From an uncultured Phascolarctobacterium sp. (GTDB taxonomy: Bacteria > Bacillota > Negativicutes > Acidaminococcales > Acidaminococcaceae): DNA of 7,709 nucleotides. How positions within the stretch are numbered: the stretch's first letter is position 1; every line of letters begins with the position of its first letter. Where the stretch lies: NCBI GenBank assembly GCA_949287345.1, contig CASEGD010000069.1, positions 1 through 7,709 of the forward strand, read 5' to 3'. Shown piece after piece: positions 1 to 6,500 of this stretch. The notes beneath the pieces were generated by a model, which searched no databases, was not told the origin of the DNA, and was given only the letters and a program-made list of their open reading frames with translations. A program made the position numbers and the translations under genes.

Positions 1-86
1 TTGTTATCGTTTAAAACATGTGCAGCATAAGTGTTTTCAAAAAGGGTTTTGGCAAGGCGAAGGTCATAAGCATTGTTTTTTACCAT
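1..86 (-). CDS. Partial CDS, unrecognised protein (N-terminal 28 residues)
   Basis: This minus-strand reading frame begins with ATG at 86..84 and runs open to the window edge. It gives 28 residues starting MVKNNAYDLRLAKTLFEN, then TYAAHVLNDN. An AAAGGA Shine-Dalgarno sequence lies at 102..97 (minus strand), 10 nt before the ATG, and a well-spaced promoter lies further upstream at 173..145. Codons such as CTT, CGC, GCC, ACC and GAA match the genes in the rest of the window. Together these make a genuine gene start likely, although so little protein is visible. The N-terminus looks soluble and helical, with no signal peptide or membrane segment. I do not recognise the family. It is transcribed away from the TRAP transporter operon, so the intergenic region is divergent. 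Confidence 0.6.
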   Translation of the reverse strand, partial: MVKNNAYDLRLAKTLFENTYAAHVLNDN

Positions 87-144
87 TTATAACACATCCT
101 TTGATTTAATAAGTTTGTAATGCTTACCAATTTTTACAATAAAT

Positions 145-173
145 ATGATAACATAGTTACAGTTTTTTTGCAA
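145..173 (-). promoter_or_regulatory. Sigma-A-type promoter for the minus-strand gene
   Basis: On the minus strand, TTGCAA (173..168) is followed after exactly 17 nt by TATCAT (150..145). These match the TTGACA/TATAAT consensus at 4/6 and 5/6 positions. The predicted start is near 138, giving an untranslated leader of about 50 nt before the ATG at 86. The spacing and the downstream Shine-Dalgarno support it. It is a pattern match only. Confidence 0.5.
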
Positions 174-354
174 AACTTTACATAACAGCATGAAATTTGA
201 AATGTATTTAAAAAGAATATTGTATACAAACAACAAAATATTAAAAATAAAAACAAGTTTGCAGGAAATTGTGAAAAAAAAGCGAATTAAACTACATAAT
301 CATGTGGCGTAATACCTGTTTACTTTTGAGGAGGATATTCGTTCACTAAATTAC

Positions 355-361
355 AGGGGGG
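355..361 (+). promoter_or_regulatory. Ribosome binding site AGGGGGG of the TAXI gene
   Basis: AGGGGGG ends 6 nt before the ATG at 368 and fixes that start. It is an unusually G-rich Shine-Dalgarno variant. A second, more canonical GAGGAGG lies upstream at 328..334 without a start codon at working distance. Confidence 0.7.
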
Positions 362-367
362 AATACT

Positions 368-1339
368 ATGAAAAAACTACTTGCTTTTTTGATGTCGATG
401 ATGATGTTCGCTGTGCTTGTGGCAGGCTGCGGCGGCGGTGACGACAAAGCAGGCGGCAAAGCGCCCGCGCAGAAGTTCATCAACATCGCTACCGGCGGTA
501 CTGCCGGCACTTATTATCCGCTTGGCGGCGCTATTGCGGATATCCTTAACAAAAATATCCCGGGCTGCAATGCTTCCGCACAGGCAACGGGCGCTTCCAT
601 TGCCAACATTAACATGCTGCAGCAGGGACAGGTTGACATCGCATTTATTCAGAACGATAACGCTTATTATGCCGTAAACGGTACCGAAATGTTTAAAGAT
701 AAAAAAGTTACCAACCTTTACGGCCTTGCAACTCTCTATCCTGAAACCGTTCAGATTGTAACCCTTGCCGAAAGCGGCATTACCGACCTTTCCGGCGTTA
801 AAGGCAAACGCGTTGCGGTAGGCGCACCGGGTTCCGGTACCGAAGCTAACGCCCGTCAGATTCTGGCTGTTTATGGTGTTACCTATGACGATATCGACGT
901 TCAGTATCTTTCCTTCGCTGAAGCTTCCAGCGCACTGAAAGACGGCAACGTTGATGTTGCTTTCGTAACCGCTGGCCATCCGACCGCAGCTATTCAGGAT
1001 ATCGCTACTCAGAACAACGTAGTTCTGCTGCCGGTTGCTCCGGATAAAGCAGACGCTTTGATTAAAGAATATCCGTTCTACACCAAAGTAAATATTACCG
1101 CCAATACTTATAACAATCAGGCTGCTGATTGCCCGGCAGTTGCAGTACGCTGCATGCTGGCTGTAACCGACAAAATGGATGCCGATACCGGTTATGCTGT
1201 AACCAAAGCTATCTACAGCAACCTCGACCGTCTGAAAGCAGCTCATTCCGCAGCTAACGTAATTACCAAAGAAAGCGCTATGGACGGTATGTCCATTCCT
1301 GTTAACGCAGGCGCTGAAAAATTCTTTAACGAAAAATAA
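368..1339 (+). CDS. TAXI-family TRAP transporter substrate-binding lipoprotein
   Basis: This is the extracytoplasmic receptor of a TRAP transporter: it captures a small solute outside the membrane and delivers it to the permease encoded two genes downstream. The 323-residue protein starts with a lipoprotein signal peptide (MKK, a hydrophobic stretch, then LVAGC with Cys21 as the lipidated residue) and a Gly/Asp/Lys-rich linker to about residue 35. TAXI (NMT1-like, periplasmic binding protein fold) hallmarks follow: GGTAGTYYP at 43-51 and GAPGSGTE at 152-159. Length is normal for the family. The gene opens the operon, and its TAA stop overlaps the start of the DUF1850 gene. Codon choice is strongly biased (GGC, ACC, GCT, CGT), which suggests good expression. 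TAXI receptors have been linked to dicarboxylates and glutamate-type substrates, but the substrate here cannot be read from sequence. Family assignment is firm. Confidence 0.93.
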   Translation: MKKLLAFLMSMMMFAVLVAGCGGGDDKAGGKAPAQKFINIATGGTAGTYYPLGGAIADILNKNIPGCNASAQATGASIANINMLQQGQVDIAFIQNDNAYYAVNGTEMFKDKKVTNLYGLATLYPETVQIVTLAESGITDLSGVKGKRVAVGAPGSGTEANARQILAVYGVTYDDIDVQYLSFAEASSALKDGNVDVAFVTAGHPTAAIQDIATQNNVVLLPVAPDKADALIKEYPFYTKVNITANTYNNQAADCPAVAVRCMLAVTDKMDADTGYAVTKAIYSNLDRLKAAHSAANVITKESAMDGMSIPVNAGAEKFFNEK

Positions 1340-1872
1340 TGTGGTTTAAAGAGACGCCCCGGTCACCGTTTGTGCTCGGTAACCGGGGTGTATCTAAATT
1401 ATATACGGTTTTTGCGGGCGGTATTATCGTTATCACGCTGGGCGCGTTTTACTGGTACGCCACACAGCTTGTGGTGGCGCTTTTGCCGGAACGCGGCGCA
1501 AAACAATGCTTTGCCGTAACACAGGGCAGCGTTTGGCAGATGGAGTTTAAACATTCCTACGAGCTTACGCTGTGGCGTGATTATTTTACGGTTAACGGCG
1601 CGGACGATATGGTTTTAACGCATACAATTTACCAGTCGCAGGGATGCGGGTTTCCGTTTTCTGCGAGTGAGGGCAAGTTTGAAGCACTGCCTGACGGGCA
1701 TTTTAAATTAACCTTGAACCGGCCTTATAAAATTATAAATATGCGGCCCGCAGAGCAGGCAAGCCCTAAAATACTGTACGAAGAAACTGTATATGATTTG
1801 TGCAAGCTGTTCGGGCACGGAACGCTTTTAACCATTAAGGCGGAACCGCGCTGGAAGTATTGGCTGGAATAA
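1339..1872 (+). CDS. DUF1850 protein, TAXI-TRAP operon accessory
   Basis: This 177-residue protein matches the DUF1850 family, typically encoded between a TAXI receptor and a fused TRAP permease, as here. It has a short positively charged N-terminus, one predicted membrane segment at about residues 22-47 and then a likely extracytoplasmic domain. Family-like features are the HSYE motif at 72-75 followed by WRDYF (79-83), and GCGFPF at 102-107. The ATG shares its A with the TAA stop of the upstream gene (TAATG), and no Shine-Dalgarno precedes it, so translation is probably coupled by re-initiation. Codon use is less biased than in its neighbours (more TTT, TTA, ATA, AAT), consistent with lower expression. 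Its biochemical role is not established. A small subunit or assembly/coupling factor of the transporter is my inference from conserved gene order. Confidence 0.8.
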   Translation: MWFKETPRSPFVLGNRGVSKLYTVFAGGIIVITLGAFYWYATQLVVALLPERGAKQCFAVTQGSVWQMEFKHSYELTLWRDYFTVNGADDMVLTHTIYQSQGCGFPFSASEGKFEALPDGHFKLTLNRPYKIINMRPAEQASPKILYEETVYDLCKLFGHGTLLTIKAEPRWKYWLE

Positions 1873-1887
1873 TTTAATTTTTATTTT

Positions 1888-1896
1888 GCGAGGTGG
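1888..1896 (+). promoter_or_regulatory. Ribosome binding site GCGAGGTGG deciding the permease start
   Basis: The purine-rich GAGGTGG (1890..1896) lies 5 nt before the ATG at 1902. A GTG at 1893, in the same frame, falls inside this Shine-Dalgarno sequence, so it would lack a ribosome site of its own. The ATG is therefore the preferred start. Confidence 0.7.
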
Positions 1897-1901
1897 AACG
1901 T

Positions 1902-3839
1902 ATGGACTTAAAACACGAAATTATGGAAGAAGTTGAAAAAGCCCAGCTGTCGGCAGAAGAAATACTCAGAAAGTACGATAAAGAATCCGACAAAAGGGAA
2001 TTGACCGGTGTATGGAACACGATTATCAACGTTATTTGTATTGTGTTCTGTATTTTCCAGGTTTATACGGCAGCTTTCGGCGTGCTTGACGCCCAGCTGC
2101 AAAGGGCAGTGCATCTGGCCTTTGGTTTTGCGCTTGTATTTTTGCTGTACCCGATGCGCGCTTCCTGGTCGCGTAATGAAATGAACATTATCGACGTTCT
2201 TTTTGCCATTGTTGGTGTCGGCACGGCGATGTATATTGTTGTGTTCTACCATGACCTGGTACTGCGTGCGGGCATGAACAGCGAAACGGACTTTATAATC
2301 GGCCTTATAGGCACGGCGCTGGTTATTGAAGGCGCACGCCGCGTTGTAGGCTGGCCGATGATTACGATTGCGATGCTGTTCCTTGTGTATGCGCTGTTCG
2401 GCAACTATGTGCCCGGTATTCTGGCGCACCGCGGACTTGGTTTCCACGAAATCATCAACTACCTGTTCTACACCACTGAAGGTATTTTCGGTACCCCGAT
2501 GGGCGTATCTTCAACCTTCATTTACCTGTTCATTCTGTTCGGCGCTTATCTGGAAGCGACCGGCCTTGGCAAATTCTTCATTGATATTTCCAATGCGATT
2601 GCCGGTTGGGCATCCGGCGGCCCGGCAAAGGTAGCCGTTATCTCCAGTGCGCTGGAAGGCACCGTATCCGGCAGCTCCGTTGCCAACACTGTAGGCAGCG
2701 GCTCCTTCACCATTCCGATGATGAAAAAATTAGGCTACGGCAAGGACTTTGCCGGTGCGGTTGAAGCTGCGGCTTCTACCGGCGGCCAGTTAATGCCTCC
2801 TGTAATGGGCGCGGCAGCATTCCTGATGGCTGAATTTGTAGGCGTTCCTTACATGGAAGTTGTTAAAGCCGGCGTTATCCCGGCACTGTTGTACTTCACC
2901 GGCATCTGGCTGGGCGTACATTTTGAAGCTAAAAAGCTTGGCCTTAAAGGCATGAGCCGTGACGAAATGCCGAGCTACAAATCTATTTTCCTCGAAAGAG
3001 GACATCTGGTAATCCCGCTTATCGCGATTATCCACTTCCTCAGCAGCGGTTACACCCCGATGCGTGCGGCACTTGTTGGTATCGGCCTTGCGATTGTCAG
3101 CTCCTGCCTGCGTAAATCCACCCGCATTACGTTTAAGGATTTCGTCAACGGCATGATTAACGGTTCCAAAGGTATCCTCGGCGTATTGATTGCCTGCGCA
3201 ACTGCAGGTATCATTATCGGCGTTGTTACCAAAACCGGCGTAGGCCTGAAAATGGCAACTGCGTTGCTCGACATGGCAGGCGGCCACTTAATCCCGGCGA
3301 TGGTATTTACCATGTTCACCTCGCTTATCCTCGGCATGGGCGTACCGACCACCGCTAACTATGTAATTACCTCTACCATTGCCGCACCGGCACTGGTACA
3401 GATGGACGTGCCTGTTCTGGCAGCGCATATGTTCGTATTCTATTTCGGCATCGTAGCCGATATCACTCCTCCGGTTGCGCTGGCAGCTTATGCAGGCGCA
3501 GGTATTTCCGGCGGCGACCCGCTGCGCACCGGTATCAACGCTTCCAAACTGGCGATTGCAGCCTTCATCATCCCGTACATCTTTGTACTGGCTCCTGAAA
3601 TTCTGATGATTAACGCTACTCCGTTCGGCGTAGTATTCTCCTGCTGCACCGCTATCCTCGGCATGGTCGGCGTTGCTTCCGCAATGGCAGGCTTCTTTAC
3701 CCGCCGCTTAAATGGCATTCAGCGCCTGCTGTTCTTCTTCGGCGGCCTCGGCCTTATCGACCCGGGCCTGACGACTGATATCGTCGGCGTTGTAATGATG
3801 GCTGTTGCTTATCTGTGGAGCCGTAAGAACCCCAAATAA
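1902..3839 (+). CDS. TRAP transporter fused permease (4TM/12TM, DctQM-type)
   Basis: This is the membrane permease of the TAXI-TRAP system, a natural fusion of the small (DctQ-like, 4TM) and large (DctM-like, 12TM) subunits. It moves solute handed over by the receptor, driven by a sodium or proton gradient. From the ATG it has 645 residues, the usual size for this fusion family. A charged cytoplasmic N-terminus (about 1-35) precedes the first membrane helices (from about 37). The DctM part carries two related hairpin/substrate-site regions: SGSSVANTVGSGSF from 256, followed by STGGQLMPPVMGAAAF, and LGMGVPTTANYV from 477, followed by ADITPPVALAAYAGAG from 519. The gene starts 29 nt after the DUF1850 stop and is followed by an intrinsic terminator, so it closes the operon. 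No frameshift or truncation is seen. Substrate is unknown. Confidence 0.94.
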   Translation: MDLKHEIMEEVEKAQLSAEEILRKYDKESDKRELTGVWNTIINVICIVFCIFQVYTAAFGVLDAQLQRAVHLAFGFALVFLLYPMRASWSRNEMNIIDVLFAIVGVGTAMYIVVFYHDLVLRAGMNSETDFIIGLIGTALVIEGARRVVGWPMITIAMLFLVYALFGNYVPGILAHRGLGFHEIINYLFYTTEGIFGTPMGVSSTFIYLFILFGAYLEATGLGKFFIDISNAIAGWASGGPAKVAVISSALEGTVSGSSVANTVGSGSFTIPMMKKLGYGKDFAGAVEAAASTGGQLMPPVMGAAAFLMAEFVGVPYMEVVKAGVIPALLYFTGIWLGVHFEAKKLGLKGMSRDEMPSYKSIFLERGHLVIPLIAIIHFLSSGYTPMRAALVGIGLAIVSSCLRKSTRITFKDFVNGMINGSKGILGVLIACATAGIIIGVVTKTGVGLKMATALLDMAGGHLIPAMVFTMFTSLILGMGVPTTANYVITSTIAAPALVQMDVPVLAAHMFVFYFGIVADITPPVALAAYAGAGISGGDPLRTGINASKLAIAAFIIPYIFVLAPEILMINATPFGVVFSCCTAILGMVGVASAMAGFFTRRLNGIQRLLFFFGGLGLIDPGLTTDIVGVVMMAVAYLWSRKNPK

Positions 3840-3857
3840 TTAAATAATGCTTAAAAT

Positions 3858-3887
3858 AAAGCCCGTCAGATTTTTTGGCGGGCTTTT
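3858..3887 (+). terminator. Intrinsic terminator after the TRAP operon
   Basis: A 10-bp stem (3858..3867 with 3877..3886, AAAGCCCGTC against GGCGGGCTTT, one G-T wobble) encloses a 9-nt loop and ends in TTTT. It begins 19 nt after the permease stop and separates the transporter operon from ppsA. An A-rich left flank could let it work weakly on the other strand too. Confidence 0.88.
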
Positions 3888-3918
3888 GTAAAATATTTTA
3901 CGCATTTATTAAAACTAC

Positions 3919-3947
3919 TTGAATATCACATATAAATGTGATATAGT
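3919..3947 (+). promoter_or_regulatory. ppsA promoter
   Basis: TTGAAT (3919..3924) and TATAGT (3942..3947) are separated by 17 nt, a good sigma-A match (4/6 and 5/6). The predicted start is near 3953-3955, with a leader of about 50 nt. Two dyads overlap the promoter, so it is probably regulated. Confidence 0.7.
3923..3944. promoter_or_regulatory. 22-bp dyad between -35 and -10 of ppsA: candidate repressor operator
   Basis: ATATCACAT (3923..3931) and ATGTGATAT (3936..3944) are perfect 9-bp inverted arms around ATAA. The element fills the -35/-10 spacer and touches both boxes, so a bound protein would block RNA polymerase. The half-site TGTGATATA resembles the CcpN box of Bacillus subtilis (TRTGHYATAYW as I recall it), and CcpN controls gluconeogenic genes there. 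The order TCACA then TGTGA is the reverse of a CRP or Rex site. Operator role and regulator identity are inferred. Confidence 0.6.
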
Positions 3948-3958
3948 ATACACTATAT
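3941..3958. promoter_or_regulatory. 18-bp dyad over the ppsA -10 and transcription start
   Basis: ATATAGT (3941..3947) and ACTATAT (3952..3958) are perfect 7-bp inverted arms around ATAC. The dyad shares 4 bp with the upstream 22-bp dyad and covers the -10 box and predicted start. It may be a second binding site for the same or another repressor. AT-rich dyads also arise by chance, so confidence is moderate. Confidence 0.4.
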
Positions 3959-3991
3959 TGAAGGTGTAAAACCTTTAAAGTATAACACAAA

Positions 3992-3996
3992 AGGAG
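3992..3996 (+). promoter_or_regulatory. ppsA ribosome binding site
   Basis: AGGAG lies 8 nt before the ATG at 4005. A small 8-bp hairpin (3958..3965 with 3971..3978, one G-T pair) sits just upstream but leaves the site free. Confidence 0.7.
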
Positions 3997-4004
3997 TAAC
4001 GGAC

Positions 4005-6347
4005 ATGAATAAGGAAAAAGAATTTCTTCTCTGGTTCGAGCAAATGGAAAGAGGCGACGTTGCCATCGTTGGCGGCAAATCCTCCTCGCTTGGTGAAATG
4101 ACATCTAAAACTGATGTACCTGTACCGTATGGCTTTGCAACTACTGCCTATGCTTATAGATACTTTATTGAAAAAAGCGGCCTGAAAGAAAAAATGCAGG
4201 CTATCCTGGCAGACCTTACCGACGTTGAAAACAGCGCCCAACTGCGTGACGTAAGCGCACGTCTGCGCGAAGCCATTATGGCAGAAGAAATGCCTGCTGA
4301 TTTAAGCGCATCCATTGCTGCTGCTTATGAAGAACTGGGCAAAAAAGTGGGCGAAGCAGAACCTTATGTTGCAGTACGCAGCAGCGCTACCGCAGAAGAC
4401 CTGCCGGACGCCAGCTTTGCAGGCCAGCAGGATACTTACCTGAACGTAAAAGGCGCTGAAAACATTATCGCCAAAGTTAAGGAATGCTATGCTTCCTGCT
4501 TTACCGACCGTGCCGTTTACTACCGTGAAAAACAGGGCTTTGACCATATCGAAGTAGCGCTTAGCGCTGTTATCCAGATGATGGTATTCAGTAAGGCCGC
4601 AGGCGTTATGTTTACCGTTAATGTTGCTACCGGCGACGACAGCAACATCCTTATCGAAGGCGCATTCGGCCTTGGCGAATATGTTGTACAAGGTACTGTT
4701 ACGCCGGATAACTACACGGTATCCAAAGCCGAAAATAAAATTATCGACCGCTGTGTAAACGAACAGGACGTTATGCTTGTCCGCAAAGAAGGCGGCGACT
4801 GCGAAGAACAGCCGGTGCCGGAAGAACTGCGCAACGTACAGACCCTTACCGACGAGCAGATTCTTGAACTTGCCGGTTACGCCAAAAAAATTGAAGCACA
4901 CTACGGCTGCTACATGGATATGGAATGGGGCATCGACGCACGCAATAACAAAATCTGGATTTTGCAGGCACGCCCTGAAACCGTATGGAGCCGCCGCAAC
5001 AAAGATAAAAAACCTGCACAGGCAGAAGTTAAAGCTGCCGCTACCGACCGCAAGGTTATCGTTAAAGGTTTGCCCGCCAGCCCGGGCCTTGTATCCGGCC
5101 GCACGCACGTTATTCTTGACCCGTCCCACATCGACGAGTTCAAGGAAGGCGAAATTCTTGTAACCGAAATGACCGCGCCTGACTGGGTACCGGCCATGAA
5201 GAAAGCAAAAGCTATCGTTACCGACAGCGGCGGCATGACCTGCCACGCTTCTATCGTAAGCCGCGAACTTGGCATTCCGTGTATCGTAGGCACCAAGAGC
5301 CGCGGGGAAGCTGCTACCACTACCGTGCCCGACGGCATCGACGTAACTGTTGACGCAACCCATGGCGTTGTATACGAAGGTATCCTTGAAGAAAAGAAAC
5401 CGGAAGCACAGGCTCAGGCAGTTGCACCGGTTGCCGAATACTTCCCGCCGACCGGCACCAAGATTTACATGAACCTCGGTGACCCGGACCTTGCCGAAAA
5501 ATATTCCGCACTTCCGTGTGACGGCATTGGCCTGATGCGTGAAGAATTCATCTGGACCACTTATATCCACGAACATCCGCTGTATCTCATCAAAACCGGC
5601 CATCCGGAAAAAGTTGTTGACCAGCTTGCAGAAGGTATCCGCCAGGTATGCCAGGCAATGGCACCGCGCCCGGTAACCCTGCGCTTCAGCGACTTTAAAT
5701 CCAGCGAATACCGCGATCTGAAAGGCGGCGACGAATTCGAGCCGTATGAACCTTCCGCACTGCTCGGCTGGCGCGGCGCTTCCCGCTACTACGATCCGAA
5801 ATATGTAGAAGCATTCAAGCTGGAATGCCAGGCTGTACGCAAAGTACGCGAAGAATTTGGTTTGAAAAACCTTAACGTAATGATTCCGTTCTGCCGCAAC
5901 GTGGAAGAAGCTGAAAAAGTAACCGCCATTATGGCAGGCGAAGGCCTTGTACGCGGCAAAGACTTTAAAGTTTGGCTGATGGCCGAAATTCCTTCCAACA
6001 TTATCCTTGCCGACCAGTTCAACAAATTTGTTGACGGCTATTCCATCGGCTCTAACGATTTGACGATGCTTGTTTTGGGCTGCGACCGCGACAACGATAC
6101 CGTATCCCACATTTATGATGAACGCAATCTGGCAGTACGCCGCGCAATCCGCCACCTCATCGAGGTTGCACATAAAGACGGCAAAACCGTTTCCATCTGC
6201 GGCCAGGCGCCGAGCGTATATCCGGAATTCTGCGAATTCCTCATCAAGAGCGGCATCGACAGCATGTCCGTTAACCCGGATACCGTTAAATTTACCAAAA
6301 AAGGACGCACTTACCGGCAGAGGCCGCGCCGAAAGCGAAAACCTTGA
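4005..6347 (+). CDS. ppsA: Phosphoenolpyruvate synthase (pyruvate, water dikinase)
   Basis: This cytoplasmic enzyme makes PEP, AMP and phosphate from pyruvate, ATP and water, the entry step to gluconeogenesis from pyruvate. The 780-residue protein has the classic order. The N-terminal nucleotide-binding domain (about 15-335) includes VRSSATAEDLPDASFAGQQ from 124. The mobile phosphohistidine domain (about 350-455) has GGMTCHASIVSRELGIP with catalytic His414. The C-terminal PEP/pyruvate barrel (about 475-765) has DGIGLMREEF, GSNDLTMLVLGCDRD and SICGQAPS with catalytic Cys732. The AEDLPDASFAGQQ motif and length favour PEP synthase over pyruvate phosphate dikinase (near 880 residues). Its own dyad-rich promoter and flanking terminators make it a single-gene unit. 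One oddity: after NPDTVKFTKK the last residues are extremely basic, use otherwise rare Arg codons and end at TGA, which suggests a frameshift at an A6 run (6297..6302). The active site lies upstream, so function is probably intact. Confidence 0.95.
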   Translation: MNKEKEFLLWFEQMERGDVAIVGGKSSSLGEMTSKTDVPVPYGFATTAYAYRYFIEKSGLKEKMQAILADLTDVENSAQLRDVSARLREAIMAEEMPADLSASIAAAYEELGKKVGEAEPYVAVRSSATAEDLPDASFAGQQDTYLNVKGAENIIAKVKECYASCFTDRAVYYREKQGFDHIEVALSAVIQMMVFSKAAGVMFTVNVATGDDSNILIEGAFGLGEYVVQGTVTPDNYTVSKAENKIIDRCVNEQDVMLVRKEGGDCEEQPVPEELRNVQTLTDEQILELAGYAKKIEAHYGCYMDMEWGIDARNNKIWILQARPETVWSRRNKDKKPAQAEVKAAATDRKVIVKGLPASPGLVSGRTHVILDPSHIDEFKEGEILVTEMTAPDWVPAMKKAKAIVTDSGGMTCHASIVSRELGIPCIVGTKSRGEAATTTVPDGIDVTVDATHGVVYEGILEEKKPEAQAQAVAPVAEYFPPTGTKIYMNLGDPDLAEKYSALPCDGIGLMREEFIWTTYIHEHPLYLIKTGHPEKVVDQLAEGIRQVCQAMAPRPVTLRFSDFKSSEYRDLKGGDEFEPYEPSALLGWRGASRYYDPKYVEAFKLECQAVRKVREEFGLKNLNVMIPFCRNVEEAEKVTAIMAGEGLVRGKDFKVWLMAEIPSNIILADQFNKFVDGYSIGSNDLTMLVLGCDRDNDTVSHIYDERNLAVRRAIRHLIEVAHKDGKTVSICGQAPSVYPEFCEFLIKSGIDSMSVNPDTVKFTKKGRTYRQRPRRKRKP

Positions 6348-6389
6348 CTGGTAAGACAGGGTAAAAGTGAATAGATTATAACCTGCAAT

Positions 6390-6422
6390 AAACCGGAACT
6401 GCTTTAAGCGGTTCCGGTTTTT
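6390..6422 (+). terminator. Intrinsic terminator after ppsA
   Basis: A 14-bp stem (6390..6403 with 6407..6420, AAACCGGAACTGCT against AGCGGTTCCGGTTT, one T-G pair) closes a TTA loop and runs into a T tract (6418..6422). It begins 42 nt after the annotated stop and still lies beyond the stops of both alternative frames (6354 and 6364). It is a strong terminator separating ppsA from alaS. Confidence 0.93.
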
Positions 6423-6473
6423 GTAAATAATATAAAAATTTGCCGTAAACGTTAAAATAACCCTTGTATACTT

Positions 6474-6500
6474 TTAGCGTGCGTTGACTTTGCACGCTAA
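6474..6500. promoter_or_regulatory. 9-bp inverted repeat over the alaS -35 box
   Basis: TTAGCGTGC (6474..6482) and GCACGCTAA (6492..6500) are perfect inverted arms around a 9-nt centre that contains the -35 hexamer TTGACT. A TTTTT run follows immediately. It could be an operator for alaS, or a back-up terminator for transcripts passing the ppsA terminator. The strong terminator only about 50 nt upstream makes the operator reading somewhat more attractive. Confidence 0.55.

Larger units (their letters stand above)
87..367. other. Divergent AT-rich intergenic region
   Basis: About 280 bases separate the minus-strand gene from the TAXI binding-protein gene. The stretch is rich in A and T runs. 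It contains a convincing minus-strand promoter, a perfect 10-bp palindrome TTGTATACAA (220..229), and two purine-rich ribosome-binding-like sequences near the right end. On the plus strand I could not find a promoter that fits both boxes well. The best weak candidates are TTGAAA at 197..202 with poor -10 choices around 220..228, and CATAAT at 295..300 with no -35 at normal spacing. No small ORF, tRNA or recognised riboswitch fold was found. Confidence 0.6.

Noticed and set aside
300..367. Riboswitch or attenuator in the TAXI leader
   Set aside because: Only short 5-bp complementarities (such as CCTGT with ACAGG) were found, and no known aptamer pattern or terminator stem.
377..1246. Open frame (289 codons) on the minus strand opposite the TAXI gene
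   Set aside because: It is the antisense shadow of a well-supported gene, with no proper ribosome site seen and low-quality composition.
1893..1901. GTG start at 1893 for the permease
   Set aside because: The GTG is part of the Shine-Dalgarno sequence that serves the ATG at 1902, so the upstream start would have no ribosome site.
3926..3941. CRP/FNR- or Rex-type site in the ppsA promoter
   Set aside because: Those sites read TGTGA...TCACA; here the order is TCACA...TGTGA, so the half-sites face the wrong way.
4302..6173. Long open frame (623 codons) on the minus strand opposite ppsA
   Set aside because: It lies antisense to a clear PEP synthase with all catalytic motifs. Its translation has no recognisable domain, and such mirror frames arise from biased codon use on the coding strand.
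6294..6305. Programmed -1 frameshift in ppsA
   Set aside because: The run reads ACC AAA AAA GGA, not the usual A AAA AAG heptamer in register, and I see no stimulatory structure closely downstream. A sequencing error or a plain indel is simpler.
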